Notes under the pieces: model-generated | What the model was told of the DNA's origin: nothing | Database searches by the model: none | What the model saw: only the letters and a program-made list of their open reading frames with translations | Position numbers and translations under genes: made by a program | Part shown: piece after piece, positions 12,833 to 24,951 of the stretch | Layout: each line of letters starts with the position of its first letter | Numbering within the stretch: position 1 is the stretch's first letter | Assembly: GCA_002099365.1 (NCBI GenBank) | Contig: MSED01000014.1 | Location: forward strand, 2,108,001 to 2,172,000 | Length of the DNA: 64,000 nt | Direction of reading: 5' to 3' | Source: Phialophora verrucosa | Lineage: Eukaryota > Ascomycota > Eurotiomycetes > Chaetothyriales > Herpotrichiellaceae

Positions 12833-14751
12833 GTGGCAGCCATGCACTGAGAATGTCATGGAAATGGCCACATTAGGGCATCGACTGAGGAGAGAAACAC
12901 CACAATCGCCATTTTGTTTTTATGCGTCGTCTTTTCCTCTTGACTCAGCGCAGTCAGTGATTCATTACTGCGCGGCGTTTGGGTGACGGTCTGGTCTAGC
13001 CATGGGCGGTACACTGGGAATCGTATTCATGAGGCCGCGAATCTGGGTTAAAGGCTCATGGGAATGGGACATCGATTATGGCATTCGCGAGCTACAGTAC
13101 GAGTACGAGTACGGGGCACGGGTATCCTTGGTACATATCCTCGCAGGGCGCCATGGCTCGCAAACAAGGGATCCAAGCTGGATTTTTCCATCTGCCTTTT
13201 CTGCGCGCGCGCGTTGGGCAAAATGGCATTCGGCCTCATTGACGGGTATCTTACATATATATACACAGGTAGATCGACCAATCCAATCAAGGGACCGCCG
13301 TGGTGAAAGACTCATCGACGTTCGTTCAACTCCCGACTGATAAGTCTATGTTTCACATCTTGTTTAAGATTGAGGCCGAAATCGCCACGACTGATATCCA
13401 TGTTTCGAGCTCTTGCGATGTAACAGACAGGCAGAATCCGTCCGCACTCAAAAAAAAATCCATGTCCCACCCCTTGCCATCTAAGTGTACGTATGTATGT
13501 ACATCTGCAGAGGAGCTATCAACGTCGGTTCGCGGTCGAACTCGTCCCACAGCTAGATGCTGGAATTAGAGTCCTGTTTTCGGCCTTGCTGTCGCGGCAT
13601 TCGAAGGTGGTTTGGGAGTACCTTCCCGCTCGGCAAGTTGGCCGTCCCAGTGCGCCCTGGCGCAATAGAATGACCTCTTGAAAGCGTAGTGGCGTAAGGA
13701 CATATTCGTGCTGTGGACAGGTCGCCAGCCTCAAACCACGAGGTTGGATGGAACGACCAACATACCTGAGGATATCACTTGCGCTCTCACTCTCGTCCAG
13801 GTTCTGACCCCTATACGTACGTCCTCACTGATGTCTCTTGACGAACCTCGTCGGGCGACCTGTCAATCTAGGTACCGTTGGTGGCGCGTTGTGATCTATC
13901 GTCGCGGATAAGAGCCGGCTTTTGGGGGGGAAGAAGGCTCTTCATAATGCCGGTGTGCTGGTTCTAATGCATGACCATTTTGTCGAGCTCCAGGTACGAG
14001 TACCCGGTAGAGCTCTGCAGGGCGCGCGGGCGACGACGATGGTCTTTGAGTGATTTCGTTTTCCACTTCAAAAGGAGACCGGACACATGTACATAGACCC
14101 TCCGGACTCTCGATCGTGTGGCTCACGGATCCGAGGCTTAAGGATGTGTCTTCTACTACAATCAATTAATAGGCTTGGAAGCGGCCACGGCTTAACGATC
14201 TCGTACTTGAGCATGATTTGAAGATCACCCTGAAAATATAACAAACAGATTAAATGATACTTTAGCCTCTTCCTTTATGCAGGCCAAGCACCCTGTATCC
14301 GAGAAGATAGCCTCCGCCTCTACTTAAATTCACTGACATCCCCACCCTTCAGTCTTGCTTATGGCGCTCTAATTCACGTAAGCTACTGGGAGCATGTTGA
14401 TGCATTTGTGAGGTGTTGCCCGCTCAGGCTGGGGCTGAGAACAAAGTGTGAGTCTTCGCAAGTGTCTTATCTCGGCAAACTGCAATTGCTGCCTGGTGTC
14501 TGGTCTTGATTGGAGAATAGGCGACTAGAATCTCTAAGCATCGATGCGCCCCACGCTCAAAAGTCCATGTGGCAGCTTCCTCTTTGCTCGATTGTGTTGG
14601 CAAATGACACACTCCTTCTTGGTCTTGTCTGATGTGGGATTTGCTGCTCGCAAATCCGATGTCGTATACATGAATTGCGAGAATATCACACCAAAGCCCA
14701 CTTTCATCTGTTCGAAGTATTGCTGGTGATACTCCATTCAGGTGCGCAGCA
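12833..14751. other. Intergenic, AT-richer than surroundings, no gene recognised
   Basis: About 1.9 kb between the AN1 gene and the large ATPase-HET gene. Only short frames are found. Copies of TACGAGTA occur at 13098, 13104 and 13995. Around 14,190-14,340 the sequence becomes visibly A/T-rich. The promoter of the downstream gene must lie here. Confidence 0.55.
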
Positions 14752-17700
14752 ATGCCTTCATCGAAGCGTTCGCGAACACCCCTTTGGGTTAGGATGAAAG
14801 CGCAGCTTTTAGGTGACACACCTCGTGAAGAACTACACCAACCACGTGTCCACCGGCGCAGGCATTCCCCAGATGCGGAGGACCGAAGGGCCTACCGTAG
14901 AAAATACCCAAGCCGAGGCAGAAAACAGCACGCAGCTCGACCGCACAGGAGACACAGTTCGGAAAGCTTGCGTGGCGTAAGAGGGACGGGAGAGGGAAGA
15001 AGACGTGAACCGAGAGCCCGAACTCGGAATGTCAGCAGAAAGGTACACAGCGGCTATCAGGACTAGATTGCAAGAACGGAAAGGCAACTGATAGGAACCA
15101 GGCACGAGGCGACGCAGATAGAGAGACACCCAACAGACAATCATCACCTTCTGGCACAAACAGGAAGGCAAATGACGAGAACCAGGCACCAGGCGACGTA
15201 GACAGAGAGACACCCAACAGGCAATCATCACCTTCTGGCGCAAACGGAAGGGCATTTGGCGAATCAAAAAGGAACCAGAGCGACATAGAAACAGCTATCG
15301 CCAGGCAGCATATCCTGGATATCAGGAAAAAGCTGGGCGTGGACCAACCCCCAAGTGAGGCTCTTGATAATGTGATTGCTATAAATCAACGTGCGCTAGG
15401 CGTGTACGTCGAGCATCAGATGCTTTTCCTTCACATCGGTGCAACTAGCTAATCTCAGAGGTAGTATCTCGCAAGACCTGTACGGGTCGTACGCTCGTTT
15501 CTTCCTCGAACTAATTCAGAATGCAGACGACTGCAAATTCAGCTTGGAAGACAATGGACCCGGTTCAGAAGATGGCCAACCTTCCGATTCCGACGAGCGT
15601 CTAACTCCCAGTTTCGCCATCACCGTTGGAGAGCAAGAAATCCGCACTTACTGTAATGAAAGAGGGTTCACGCGAGAGAACGTGGAAGCCATATGCGACA
15701 CCGGTGCCAGCTCCAAGCGCCAGGACGCGAATTCCACGGGTGAAAAAGGTATCGGCTTCAAGTCAGTGTTCACGGTGGCCGACATCGTCTGGATCGTGTC
15801 CAATCCATACGCCTTCAAGTTCGAAAAGGATAAGCGACTGGGTATGCTGGCGCCGACCTGGCAGCCTTTGCCTACTTCTGAGCTTCAAGGGGTGATACCT
15901 GGTCAACATGGTACCACGATGGTCTTTCGATTGACTTCCGAAGCCAGAGCGGAAATTGACAGCATTGTGAAGGATTTACGCTCTTACTCCCAGAAAGTGT
16001 TGCTTTTCTTAAAGTCCTTGCGACAAATTACACTCACCATCGAGAGCGGCCAGTATAAAGGGAAGAAGACCACTATTATCCGGGAGGACTCAGATCCAGA
16101 CACTCAATGTCACTATGTGACGAAGCTCCGTTCTCCTGGCAATCCAACGAGACTTTTCATCGTCAGAAGCTACAGGCTACACGCAATGCCAGTGGATAAG
16201 AATCGACCCAGCCAAAACAGTTCTGAAATCAAAATTGCATTTCCAATCGATACGAACGATCCAGATATGTTACGCACACAGTACGTCTATTCATTCCTGC
16301 CGGTGAACAATTTCGGATTCAAGGTAAGTCACGCCATAGGATAATACCCCACCTCCCGTTCGGTTCCAGGGCTCAACAAGATGTCAGTTCCTTCTCCAGG
16401 CGGATTTTGTCCTGAATGCAAGTCGAGATGCAATTAGGGAGAAATGTGACTGGAATGACAAGATCCTTTCCCAGATCCCTGATGCATTTACTCTAGCAAT
16501 TGCGCACGTCGGGAAAAGAGACCTCCGATATTCATGGTTCAGGTTTTTGCCTCCCGAAGACCAGCAGGGTGACCCTTTCGCAAAGGCAAGACTGGAAATA
16601 TGGTCCCAGGTCCGGGAGCAGCCTCTTCTGGTATCGGAGAGCAATCAATTAGCCAAGCCGTCCGACCTACGCTATGTCCCTCTTCGCTTCAGATTCGAGG
16701 GCAAGATGCCTTTCACCTTATGTGGGCCCACGGAGGGACACTACCTCTCGCGAGAGTATTCTGACACCGATCGTGAGATACTTAGACGCCTTGGAGTCGC
16801 TGACCTATCTCTCGAAGAATTCCTCAACGACCTTGCGATGCTCATCGACAAAGGCAGTGGATCTGAGAATGGCATCGTCAACCGGCCTTTACAATGGCAC
16901 CGACAGCTTGCTAAAGCAATCGAACAACACGAAGACCGTGAGAAATGCATTTCTATCTTGCGGACCCTGGCGATCATCCCTTCAAGAAATGTTGCCCTGG
17001 GGAAGGATCCTGTATGGGTAGCATCTAGCCATGGTGTCGTTCTTTTCCCTTCGAAAAGAAAACTCCCTGAAATCCCTCCTGGAATCAATGTTTTCGAGGT
17101 GCACGGTGATGTCACAGATGGAGACGAGGACATTGACCGGAAGACCCTATTTCGACATATTGGAGCTCGAGATTATGAGATTGATATTGTTTGGAAGGCT
17201 ATCATGAAGAACCAAGGGGATCAAAAATCTGTTGGATCAAGCTCAATCTCCAATTTGGTTTCCCAGCTCCATTTCTTGCATGACACCAAATGGGAAAACA
17301 AAAATAAAAAGGATATATGGGTTGTGACAACGGAGGGAAACACCATCCGTGGATCCAAAGCTTATCTTGAGTCTGATCTACCAGATTCTGCTGCTGCCAT
17401 CTTCTCTCAAGCCGGACAGAGAGTGACCCTGGCACAGAGGCAATATTCGACCACAGGAAGTCGTCACGGATATGCGTGGAACCTTTGGCTATTCCGCCAA
17501 TTCGGGATATGGCTTGTCCCGAGGTTGACTGAGGAAAAGAGTGGCAATACGCTCGAACTTTCTGGCGACTTTGATCGTGTCACTGGAATCTTACCTTCGT
17601 CCAGATGGCTTCTGCTGTTGAAACAGAACTTAGATGTTTATTCGACATGGCTGAATAGTGAGGTAGCACGGTCGCAGACTGTGCGGGATCGATTAGGTTC

Positions 17701-20700
17701 AAAGAAGGTCGACTGCCACGACCACGAGCCTGCTCACCTGAACACAACTTTTCTGTTTCCGGTGGGCTTTCCGGGCGACGTGTCTGTCCCGATACCAAAG
17801 TTAAAGGTGGACAACGAGGACGACACTGGCTGGAATTTCCTGAAAAGCCTAGGCGTTTTGTTGAATGCTGACGTCGAGTTCTACATCCGATGCTTGAAAG
17901 CATTAGCATCGGACGACAAACGACCGCTCGTTTCGCAGATGCAAGTCTTGTACGGAAAGATCCAAGCACAATGCAAAGAAAACAGAAAAGACGTCCAGTA
18001 GGATACAAGGTCAGTCACAAAACTCTATCACACTACTCTGACAATTACACAGGCAATCATTTGAAGAGTCATCGTTGATCTATGTTCCGGTTGGAGACTC
18101 AAAACGTAACACGCCTTGGCTCAAGATCGATGAATGTGTCTGGGAGGGCCCCAAGTGTCTTCCAAGGACAGCAAGGCTCGTGGATTACTATCAAGAGTAC
18201 AAGGCTCTGTTCCGTGATATAGGCGTGAAGCAGGATGTCGACCCAACACTCCTGCTGAAGGAGGTGGAGTTTTGTCAAGCCGTCGAGCTGGATCTGATTT
18301 TGGACCTTTTCCGAGAAGCAGAAAAGCATCTGGAGAAAAGCAACGAAAAGCAGGTTCCGGGGATTGGGTTGAGTATCCGTATCTTCCCAATCAAAGAAAA
18401 AAAGGGATCATCAAGCTCTCTGTCCCTACAGGGATGGTTGGGTTCATGGTGGTGGATTGCCGACGAGAAACAGTTTCAAAAGAGCGCGCCCGATCAACTT
18501 CCGCTACTCGCTTTCGACTACGCTGACTTTTTGACCATGCCTCGTATAGCGGAGGCACTCAGTCTTGATGAAAAAAGACTGTCGAAGGTGGCTAAGAAGT
18601 CGCTGGACGTTCTCGGGTCGCAGAAGGTGTCTCTGAACAACAGGTGGTTCCATCAGAGGATTAAGTTGCTGGGCCAGTAAGTTGACTGTTGATTCATCTT
18701 CCTTGCTAGACTCGGCTGAAGAGCAAATGCTAATCATAGAGAACTTTAGGTTGCTACATGACAGAACACACCGCCAAGAAAAGATCTTGGAGCGTCTAGA
18801 GACTATCGAGCTCTACCAGGCTGAAAGAATATCCCGCGAGTGGCACGTTCTTTTTTACACCAGTCGTCGGCTCGACATTCCGTGTGCCATTCAGGAAACG
18901 GAAGGCCTGCTGCAGGTCTACGTGGTTAACAAATACATATCCTCCTGCGAACTTCCACTGGAGCTGGAGGAGCATCTCTCAACCTTTTGTGGCATTACCG
19001 ATCCTGATGAGAAGCGACTGGTGCTCCTAATAGTAACTCACCCGAACATACAATACGTCCAAGATGAGCTGACCTACCGAAAATATGCTCAGAAGACCGA
19101 GGCATTCACACCACCTAGAACTCCCAAAATGTCATCGACGGAGGAAGCAAAACCGTCTCAGCCGCCATATTCACACGACAATACCAGCCCAGGAGAGATA
19201 TCCGCAGAGGGAGAGGACCCGGTCAGCACCGGAACGGCCGAACCCGATGGCCCGTTACGATCCCAAGGCGACGGGGAGGGTGATACCAAGAAGATCCTTA
19301 TGGACAATCTTGGTGCACCATCAGACGGAACTGATAAAATTGAGAATCCGACGCCACCGTCTCAGCCACCCACCGACAATCTACCGTCAAGGCGCTTGCA
19401 GTTCGTGCAGTTCGACCTTCCCAGAGAGGAGACAACTTATCAGAGCGGTTTTGATGCATCTACAATCTCGTCACTGTATCGCCACGTGACGGAGGTGACG
19501 CCTCATGCTCACAAACCTCTGCTCATTGAACCCGGTGTGTCCACATCTAATGCCGCCACTCCTAGCAGCACCACTCCTAGCACCGCGGCTGCGCCTTTGA
19601 TTGTCGACCCTGGACTTCCAGATCGGTCATGGCGCGAATTTACAAGAAATGTGTCGCGCCGCGTGATTCGCAAGGATCGTGCTGATGTGCTTTACTTGTC
19701 GAACGAGCACGAGGCTGGCGTTGTGGATCTCGAGCGCTATAGTCTCCACAGGAACATTAAAACAATACCTGGCCGCGTGCATATCCATGAGGCCAACGGT
19801 GGTCGAACCACCACTGTTTTCGTGTCGTTACCGACCAGGGCTGAGGTGGACGAAGCTTTCGCTGGAGAACTGTTGGTGAGTTTGGAAGTCAGGACAAAGT
19901 GGCTGACCTTGCTGACCACCAGGTTGACAGATCTCGAACATCCTCGAGAGAATCCTCCAGGGATATTACCAACCTGAAATACACTGGACCAGCAATGCTC
20001 GAGTTCGTGAGGGCCATGGTCGGTACGAAAGTCAAGTAGATGCAGAAACCACCTTCACTCTTCCAAAATGTTCAGGATTCACGACATTTCTCATTCAGCA
20101 TGGCTATATCGAGGCGAAGGACTGGATAGAGTCCTCGATCACCTACCATCTCGACGTCTCGACTACCGCAGGAGGGTCCGACGCTTCTTTCAAGATCCAC
20201 CAGAAGAATCTTGATATGGTGAGCAAAGTCCCTGACCACGATTGCTCGTCGCGAGTGGGCTACTGACGAGGTATGTTGATACGGAAACGTAGGCCAGGGA
20301 GATTTCGAACAGCAGGCCCAACCGAACAGACGTCTGTGTTCTGATCAGGGTCATCGACATATATCGCCAGCCAGAATTGCGCCTATTCGTAAATCCGTGG
20401 CGTTTATTCTCTTCTGGGAGCATGAAAAAATTTGGCGTGGAAGGTGACCATTATTGCTGTGTTCTGATGGCTGATCATCCGTCGGAAGTTTCGTTCACGG
20501 TTCCGATGAGCGAACGCATGGATGGCTATACATATAAGGAACTTGAAACAGAGCAGCATATTCGCCTGCTCGAGATATATCCGGACCTCGGTCAAGGTAA
20601 GTTGCGAGGGCGTCTGTACCACACCACGTTGGGCGCCCGGGAGGTTTACGTCGCTGTCTCGTACACGTGGGGCCCAGCTCTGAAACCGTATCGCATACAC

Positions 20701-22239
20701 TCTGAGGAAGGCGACATACCGATCCCCGCGTCGTTGTGCGCTGCGTTGAAACGGTTGAGGGGGCCGGAGAAAAGCGTCACCGTCTGGGCGGACGCTATTT
20801 GTATCCACCAGCAGAACGACGCGGAAAAGATTCACCAGATTGGACTCCTACCGCAGATATTCGGGCAGGCGGAGCGGGTGTTCGGGTGGGTGGGAGAACA
20901 GGAGGATGAAAGCGATGTTGCCATCGAGGGTCTGCACCGGGTCAAAGCGCAGGCGACTGAGCAGACCTTCGCGGCTTTGAGTACCCGAGTGTGGAAGGCC
21001 ATGAGCGAACTTTTCAAGCGACCCTGGTTCGTGCGATCTTGGATCATCCAGGAGATCATTCTGGCGAGAGAGCTTGTGGTCGTGTGTGGATCCCAAACGA
21101 TAGATTGGGAGGATTTGTATGGTGCTGTAAAGAATTGTCAAGACCACGCGGAAAGGTCGGTGGAAGCCCTGGACATTCCTCTAGTCCGAAACATGACAGC
21201 CATTCTCAGCCTCGGGGACACACGGCAGAGGTCCCGATCTTTCCAGCACAGGTATACCTTGCTCGAGCTGCTCGAGCTCTTCCAGCATTGCAAATCAACC
21301 CTGGAATGCGACCGGTTGTTCACCTTACTTAACATAGCCTCGGATGGCGACAGCCCAGCGTTCACACCAGACTATACCTCGGGGTTGGACACCATTGTCT
21401 GGCGGTATGCGTCGGGGTTTGTGCAACGGAAGCAGACGTTTGAACTCCTCTATCGTGCTCGTCTCTCGCACCGACCGGCATTCCCTTCGTGGATACCAAA
21501 TTGGATTGCCAGTCCCTATCCGAAAACAATATCACAATGGCATTCAGAGCCGCCATTCTGTGCTTCCGGTGTGGCTAGAGACCCCGCGGAGGTTAGTCTC
21601 GGGGACGACAGGATCCTTATCGTCACTGGCTGTGAGGTCGACAGGATTGCGAAATTCAGCCGATGCACGTCAGAGGTGTCGGATGCGCTCGAATACATGG
21701 CTGACATGTTTGGATTCATCGAGCTCAACGTAGCCGTCGCCCCCGGCGGGTCGTTCGACGACCTCAAACGGCGGCTACCGATTGGAGCAGCGGCCAGCGT
21801 ACCTTGGGGCGACTGGGTGGCCAAGGATTTCCAGGAATCCTTCGCCGCGCTGACCAAATATCTGGACTTGAAAAATGGCGGGCAAGAGGTCGAGGAAAGT
21901 TTCACTGCAGGCCTGTCGCCGTCGGAGGTCACCGAAAAACTTTCCCATCTGCGTGAAAAACTGTGGCTGTTCCTCTTCACTGCCATGGAGTTTTCGGAAA
22001 GATTCCGACCTGCTAAAGTCTGCCTCACCGAACGAGGTTATTTCAGCCTTGTCTCCCCAAGTGCGCACGAGGGCGATATCATCGCAATCTTGTATGGAGG
22101 CGTTGTGCCGTTCTGTTTGAGGAGGAGCGAGGATGGAGAGACAGCTCAGGTGATAGGTGAAGCTTATGTCCATGGGATCATGCACGGAGAAGCCCTCAGC
22201 GGCGGGAGTGTTCGAACAGAAACGTTCAAGCTAATATAG
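14752..22239 (+). CDS. Giant NO VEIN/sacsin-type Hsp90-like ATPase - DUF3883-like - HET domain fusion protein
   Basis: Predicted eight exons: 14752-14976, 15036-15403, 15459-16323, 16388-17997, 18053-18676, 18750-19875, 19931-20218, 20293-22239, total 7,053 nt and 2,350 residues. All introns are GT-AG and phases agree. Residues 1-195 are Arg/Ser-rich and carry a two-copy 28-residue repeat. An Hsp90/gyrase-type ATPase module follows: LELIQNADDC (N box, ~residue 212), NERGFTRENVEAICDTG, and GEKGIGFKSVF (~292). A long middle region and a Pro/Thr/Ser linker (~1350-1520) lead to a DUF3883-like region (~1600-1740: AGELL, YYQPEIHWTSN, YHLDVSTT). The frame then continues without a stop into a HET domain (~1820-1960: VAVSYTWGP, VWADAICIHQQNDAEK) and the usual HET-protein tail AYVHGIMHGEA. 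HET domains trigger cell death in fungal incompatibility; ATPase modules of this type resemble NO VEIN. The first two exons and the exact start are least certain. A separate HET gene starting at ATG 20422 or 20506 is the main alternative. Confidence 0.8.
15095..15262 (+). repeat. Two-copy 84-bp direct tandem repeat inside the ATPase-HET gene
   Basis: Two near-identical units of 84 bases begin at 15095 and 15179 (GAACCAGGCAC... and again GAACCAGGCAC...). Eighty-four is 28 codons, so copy number can vary without a frameshift. The encoded unit includes DRETPNRQSSPSG. It lies in predicted exon 2, ahead of the ATPase module. Confidence 0.85.
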
Positions 22240-23760
22240 GCGACGAAAAGAAGCTTTATCATCTGGGTATCTTGGATAAGTCGCTTACTCTCTACGGGAG
22301 CCTGGATCTTTCCGCTTAATCCCCTTTCGGGGCAGCAGTTCGGTCTCGATGGATTGGAGCTCCAGGACCACCGACACGAGATCTTTCAAAATCACTCCGC
22401 CATCGCGTTTCGAGCACGGCCAAGAGGTGTGTCCGCATACGTTCCGCCCTACAGCATCGAAAAAGGGGGATGGTATAGGGGTACAGATGCCAGAATCATT
22501 AACCACCGGTTTCTAGCTATTGACTTCACTTCCTGATCCGGCAGTTGCAGGAGCCAGGTTCATTCAATGACAGGGACAGTGGATAAGAATACCAGCGATT
22601 GAATGGAAGCGGACCACGATCCGATGAAATACTGCTCGCAGCTCACGCTGCCTTTCAAGGCTAGGATTACGTCGCCCTGTGTTTCAACCACCAAGCTCGT
22701 GCTATCGGAGGGCAATCTCACCTGCACCTACCGGAGTCAGGGGGGCTGGTTGGCTCAGGAGACTGAAAGGACGTTTGCTGAGGTATTCGTGACGATCCCT
22801 TTTAATCGTAGGACATGTGGTGACGGAAAGCAGCGAGGTCGAAAGGACGTTTTGGACCCGGTGCGATATCTCCATCTTAGCATACGCTCCCACTCTTTTG
22901 GCCCCTTACGAACCTGTCAGTCTCCCCTCTCGCGAACCTGGCTATAGAACCCCGGCAACCTGACCCAAAATTGTACGAAGCAGCAAGTAGAGCAAGGTCT
23001 GGACTGAGCAACACTTTATCCTCTAACAGCGGTACGGTTGACCTGCGAGTATATTACTCCATGCCCGCTCATGGGACACAAGAAGCATCAGGGAAGGAAA
23101 AGTGTCAGAAGTTAGCGCATCCTATAGGTTTGATAACCAGACCCTAGGGAGCCATCCAGCTGATACAGTGCCTTCTAGAACGGTCTGACAATCATCCGAA
23201 TCCAGGCCAAGTTTGTGCTGGCAAAAGGCACGCACGCTCTTGCGTTAGAGGGTGTCTAAACTCAGTTCCATCACAGATACCCAAGTGCACCGTCCTATGT
23301 GACATTCTCTCCGCGGCATGTATTCTGATAGCATTGCTCTGACCGCTATCAGTACGAGATACAGATATAAACCGTCGTACTGTACAGCAGCTCTGAGATT
23401 GGGGTGCGGCCCAGCAGCCTTGCCAGCACTGACTAGACCAATTCAGGAAAGTCACCACGACGTGGTGAAGGCCCCGCAGCCAATGCTGTACGCAAGTTCG
23501 GCCTGTTAGTTGACAGAACTAAATTGACCAGCCCGGATGGGGTGGTACTACTGTAGGTACATTATTGATCTCGCAAGGTCATATGCGAGGACTCTGCGCC
23601 AGAGCGAACTTCAAGACACTCGAGCTTAACCCATCATATTCCTGCTTGATTATACCTCCAAGTCGTCGTTTCCCGCGAAGCAGGGTCGGGTCGTGTTCCT
23701 TCCTGGGACCTATTAGATCTGGAGAGACGTTTGTCGTCAACATTGAAGATACAAACTTTC
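22240..23760. other. Intergenic, no gene recognised
   Basis: About 1.5 kb between the HET-containing gene and the short-chain dehydrogenase. Several short frames (up to 114 codons) have no recognisable motifs. It could contain degraded sequence, but I cannot identify a parent. Confidence 0.5.
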
Positions 23761-24528
23761 ATGATGACGCTGTCATTGGTGGGCAAAATCGCCATCGTCA
23801 CGGGCAGTTCTCGCGGCCTGGGTGCTGGCATCGCTATCGAGCTTGCAAAACGAGGGGCCAGTGTTGTCGTCACGTACAACTCAGACAGGTCTGCGGCTGA
23901 GGCAGTCGCCCGGAAGATCGAGTCGTTGGGTGGCGAAGCACTGATAGTGCACGCTCGTGGCACCGACCGAGAGGCGCCCGCCCGAATCGTTGCCGCGACA
24001 GTAAGTAAATGGGGACGGATTGATATCATTGTCAACAACGCCGGCGCCGGTGACGATGCATTGCTTCAAGACCTCACGCACGCGCTCTGGGACAAGATCT
24101 TCGACACCAATTTGAGGATGCCGACGTTTCTTCTTCAAGCGGCATTGCCGCACTTGGGGCCCGCGCCTCGCATTGTGAATGTCTCGAGCACGGCGGCGAG
24201 AGAAGGTCCGGCGTATATGTCGGCGTACGCGGCATCAAAGGCGGCCCTCGAGGGGATCAGCAGGGTCTGGGCCAGAGAGCTCGGCCACAAATACAATGCC
24301 ACGGTGAACTGCGTCAATCCTGGCCCGATAGCCACCGACATGTGGCTGAGAGACACGGAGCAGGCTGTGCTGGATCAGGCACAAACTCAGATTCGCGAAA
24401 CTCCCGCCGCTCCTCGCATCGCCGAAGTCGATGACATTGCGCAGATTGTGGCCTTCCTGGCCGAGGAAGGGAGTCGCTGGTCGACCGGAAGTGTAGTGAA
24501 TGCCAATGGAGGTTGGCTATTCGTGTGA
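23761..24528 (+). CDS. Short-chain dehydrogenase/reductase (SDR, classical type)
   Basis: Single exon, 255 residues, a typical classical SDR length. The NAD(P)-binding motif TGSSRGLG is at residues 14-21, the structural NNAG at 92-95, and the catalytic Ser (VSST, ~142) with Y156 and K160 in the YAASK motif. CVNPGPIATDMW and a glycine-rich end GSVVNANGGW match the 3-oxoacyl-reductase-like branch. The substrate is unknown; family members reduce ketones or oxidise secondary alcohols. The start at 23761 is the first of two adjacent ATGs; the frame upstream begins only with non-ATG codons. It is convergent with the permease gene downstream. It may belong to the accessory metabolic group that follows, but nothing in the sequence proves co-regulation. 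Confidence 0.9.
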   Translation: MMTLSLVGKIAIVTGSSRGLGAGIAIELAKRGASVVVTYNSDRSAAEAVARKIESLGGEALIVHARGTDREAPARIVAATVSKWGRIDIIVNNAGAGDDALLQDLTHALWDKIFDTNLRMPTFLLQAALPHLGPAPRIVNVSSTAAREGPAYMSAYAASKAALEGISRVWARELGHKYNATVNCVNPGPIATDMWLRDTEQAVLDQAQTQIRETPAAPRIAEVDDIAQIVAFLAEEGSRWSTGSVVNANGGWLFV

Positions 24529-24951
24529 CGCTCCACTAATGTGATGCCTGCTATATAGATCTGGATTGAAATATGGCTCTATTCTAGTTATTTTCATGGG
24601 TTTGACCGGTTTTTTGTGTGCTGTCGAGGCCTCATCCAAGCAAAAACATATAGCCGACGACACTTATACGCCCTGTATCGAGTAGTAGCGGTGACTATAT
24701 CAGGTGGACTCTTTTCAATTGAGGCTGTGGTTTATAGATATCCCAGGGTTTGCTCGACCTGGAGCTCGCTATTGATGATTACGACCTGTTTGGAAAATAG
24801 ATACATTACAGGATGCAGTCGGGCACCAGACACGCATCTGGCTCGAAGTTCGACACAACTACATGATCTTGCTGCTATTTAACGTGCTCCTGCCACGGGC
24901 TCGTCCCTCCTTTCCAGGACAACGCTCACGCCACCCATTCGCCCAGTGGCT
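24529..24951. other. Convergent intergenic region
   Basis: About 420 bases between two stop codons (dehydrogenase on plus, permease on minus). It presumably holds both terminators. No gene seen. Confidence 0.6.

Noticed and set aside
20422..22239. Separate HET gene starting at ATG 20422 or 20506
   Set aside because: Possible, but the frame is continuous with the upstream exons and the gap is too short for an independent promoter; kept as the main alternative.
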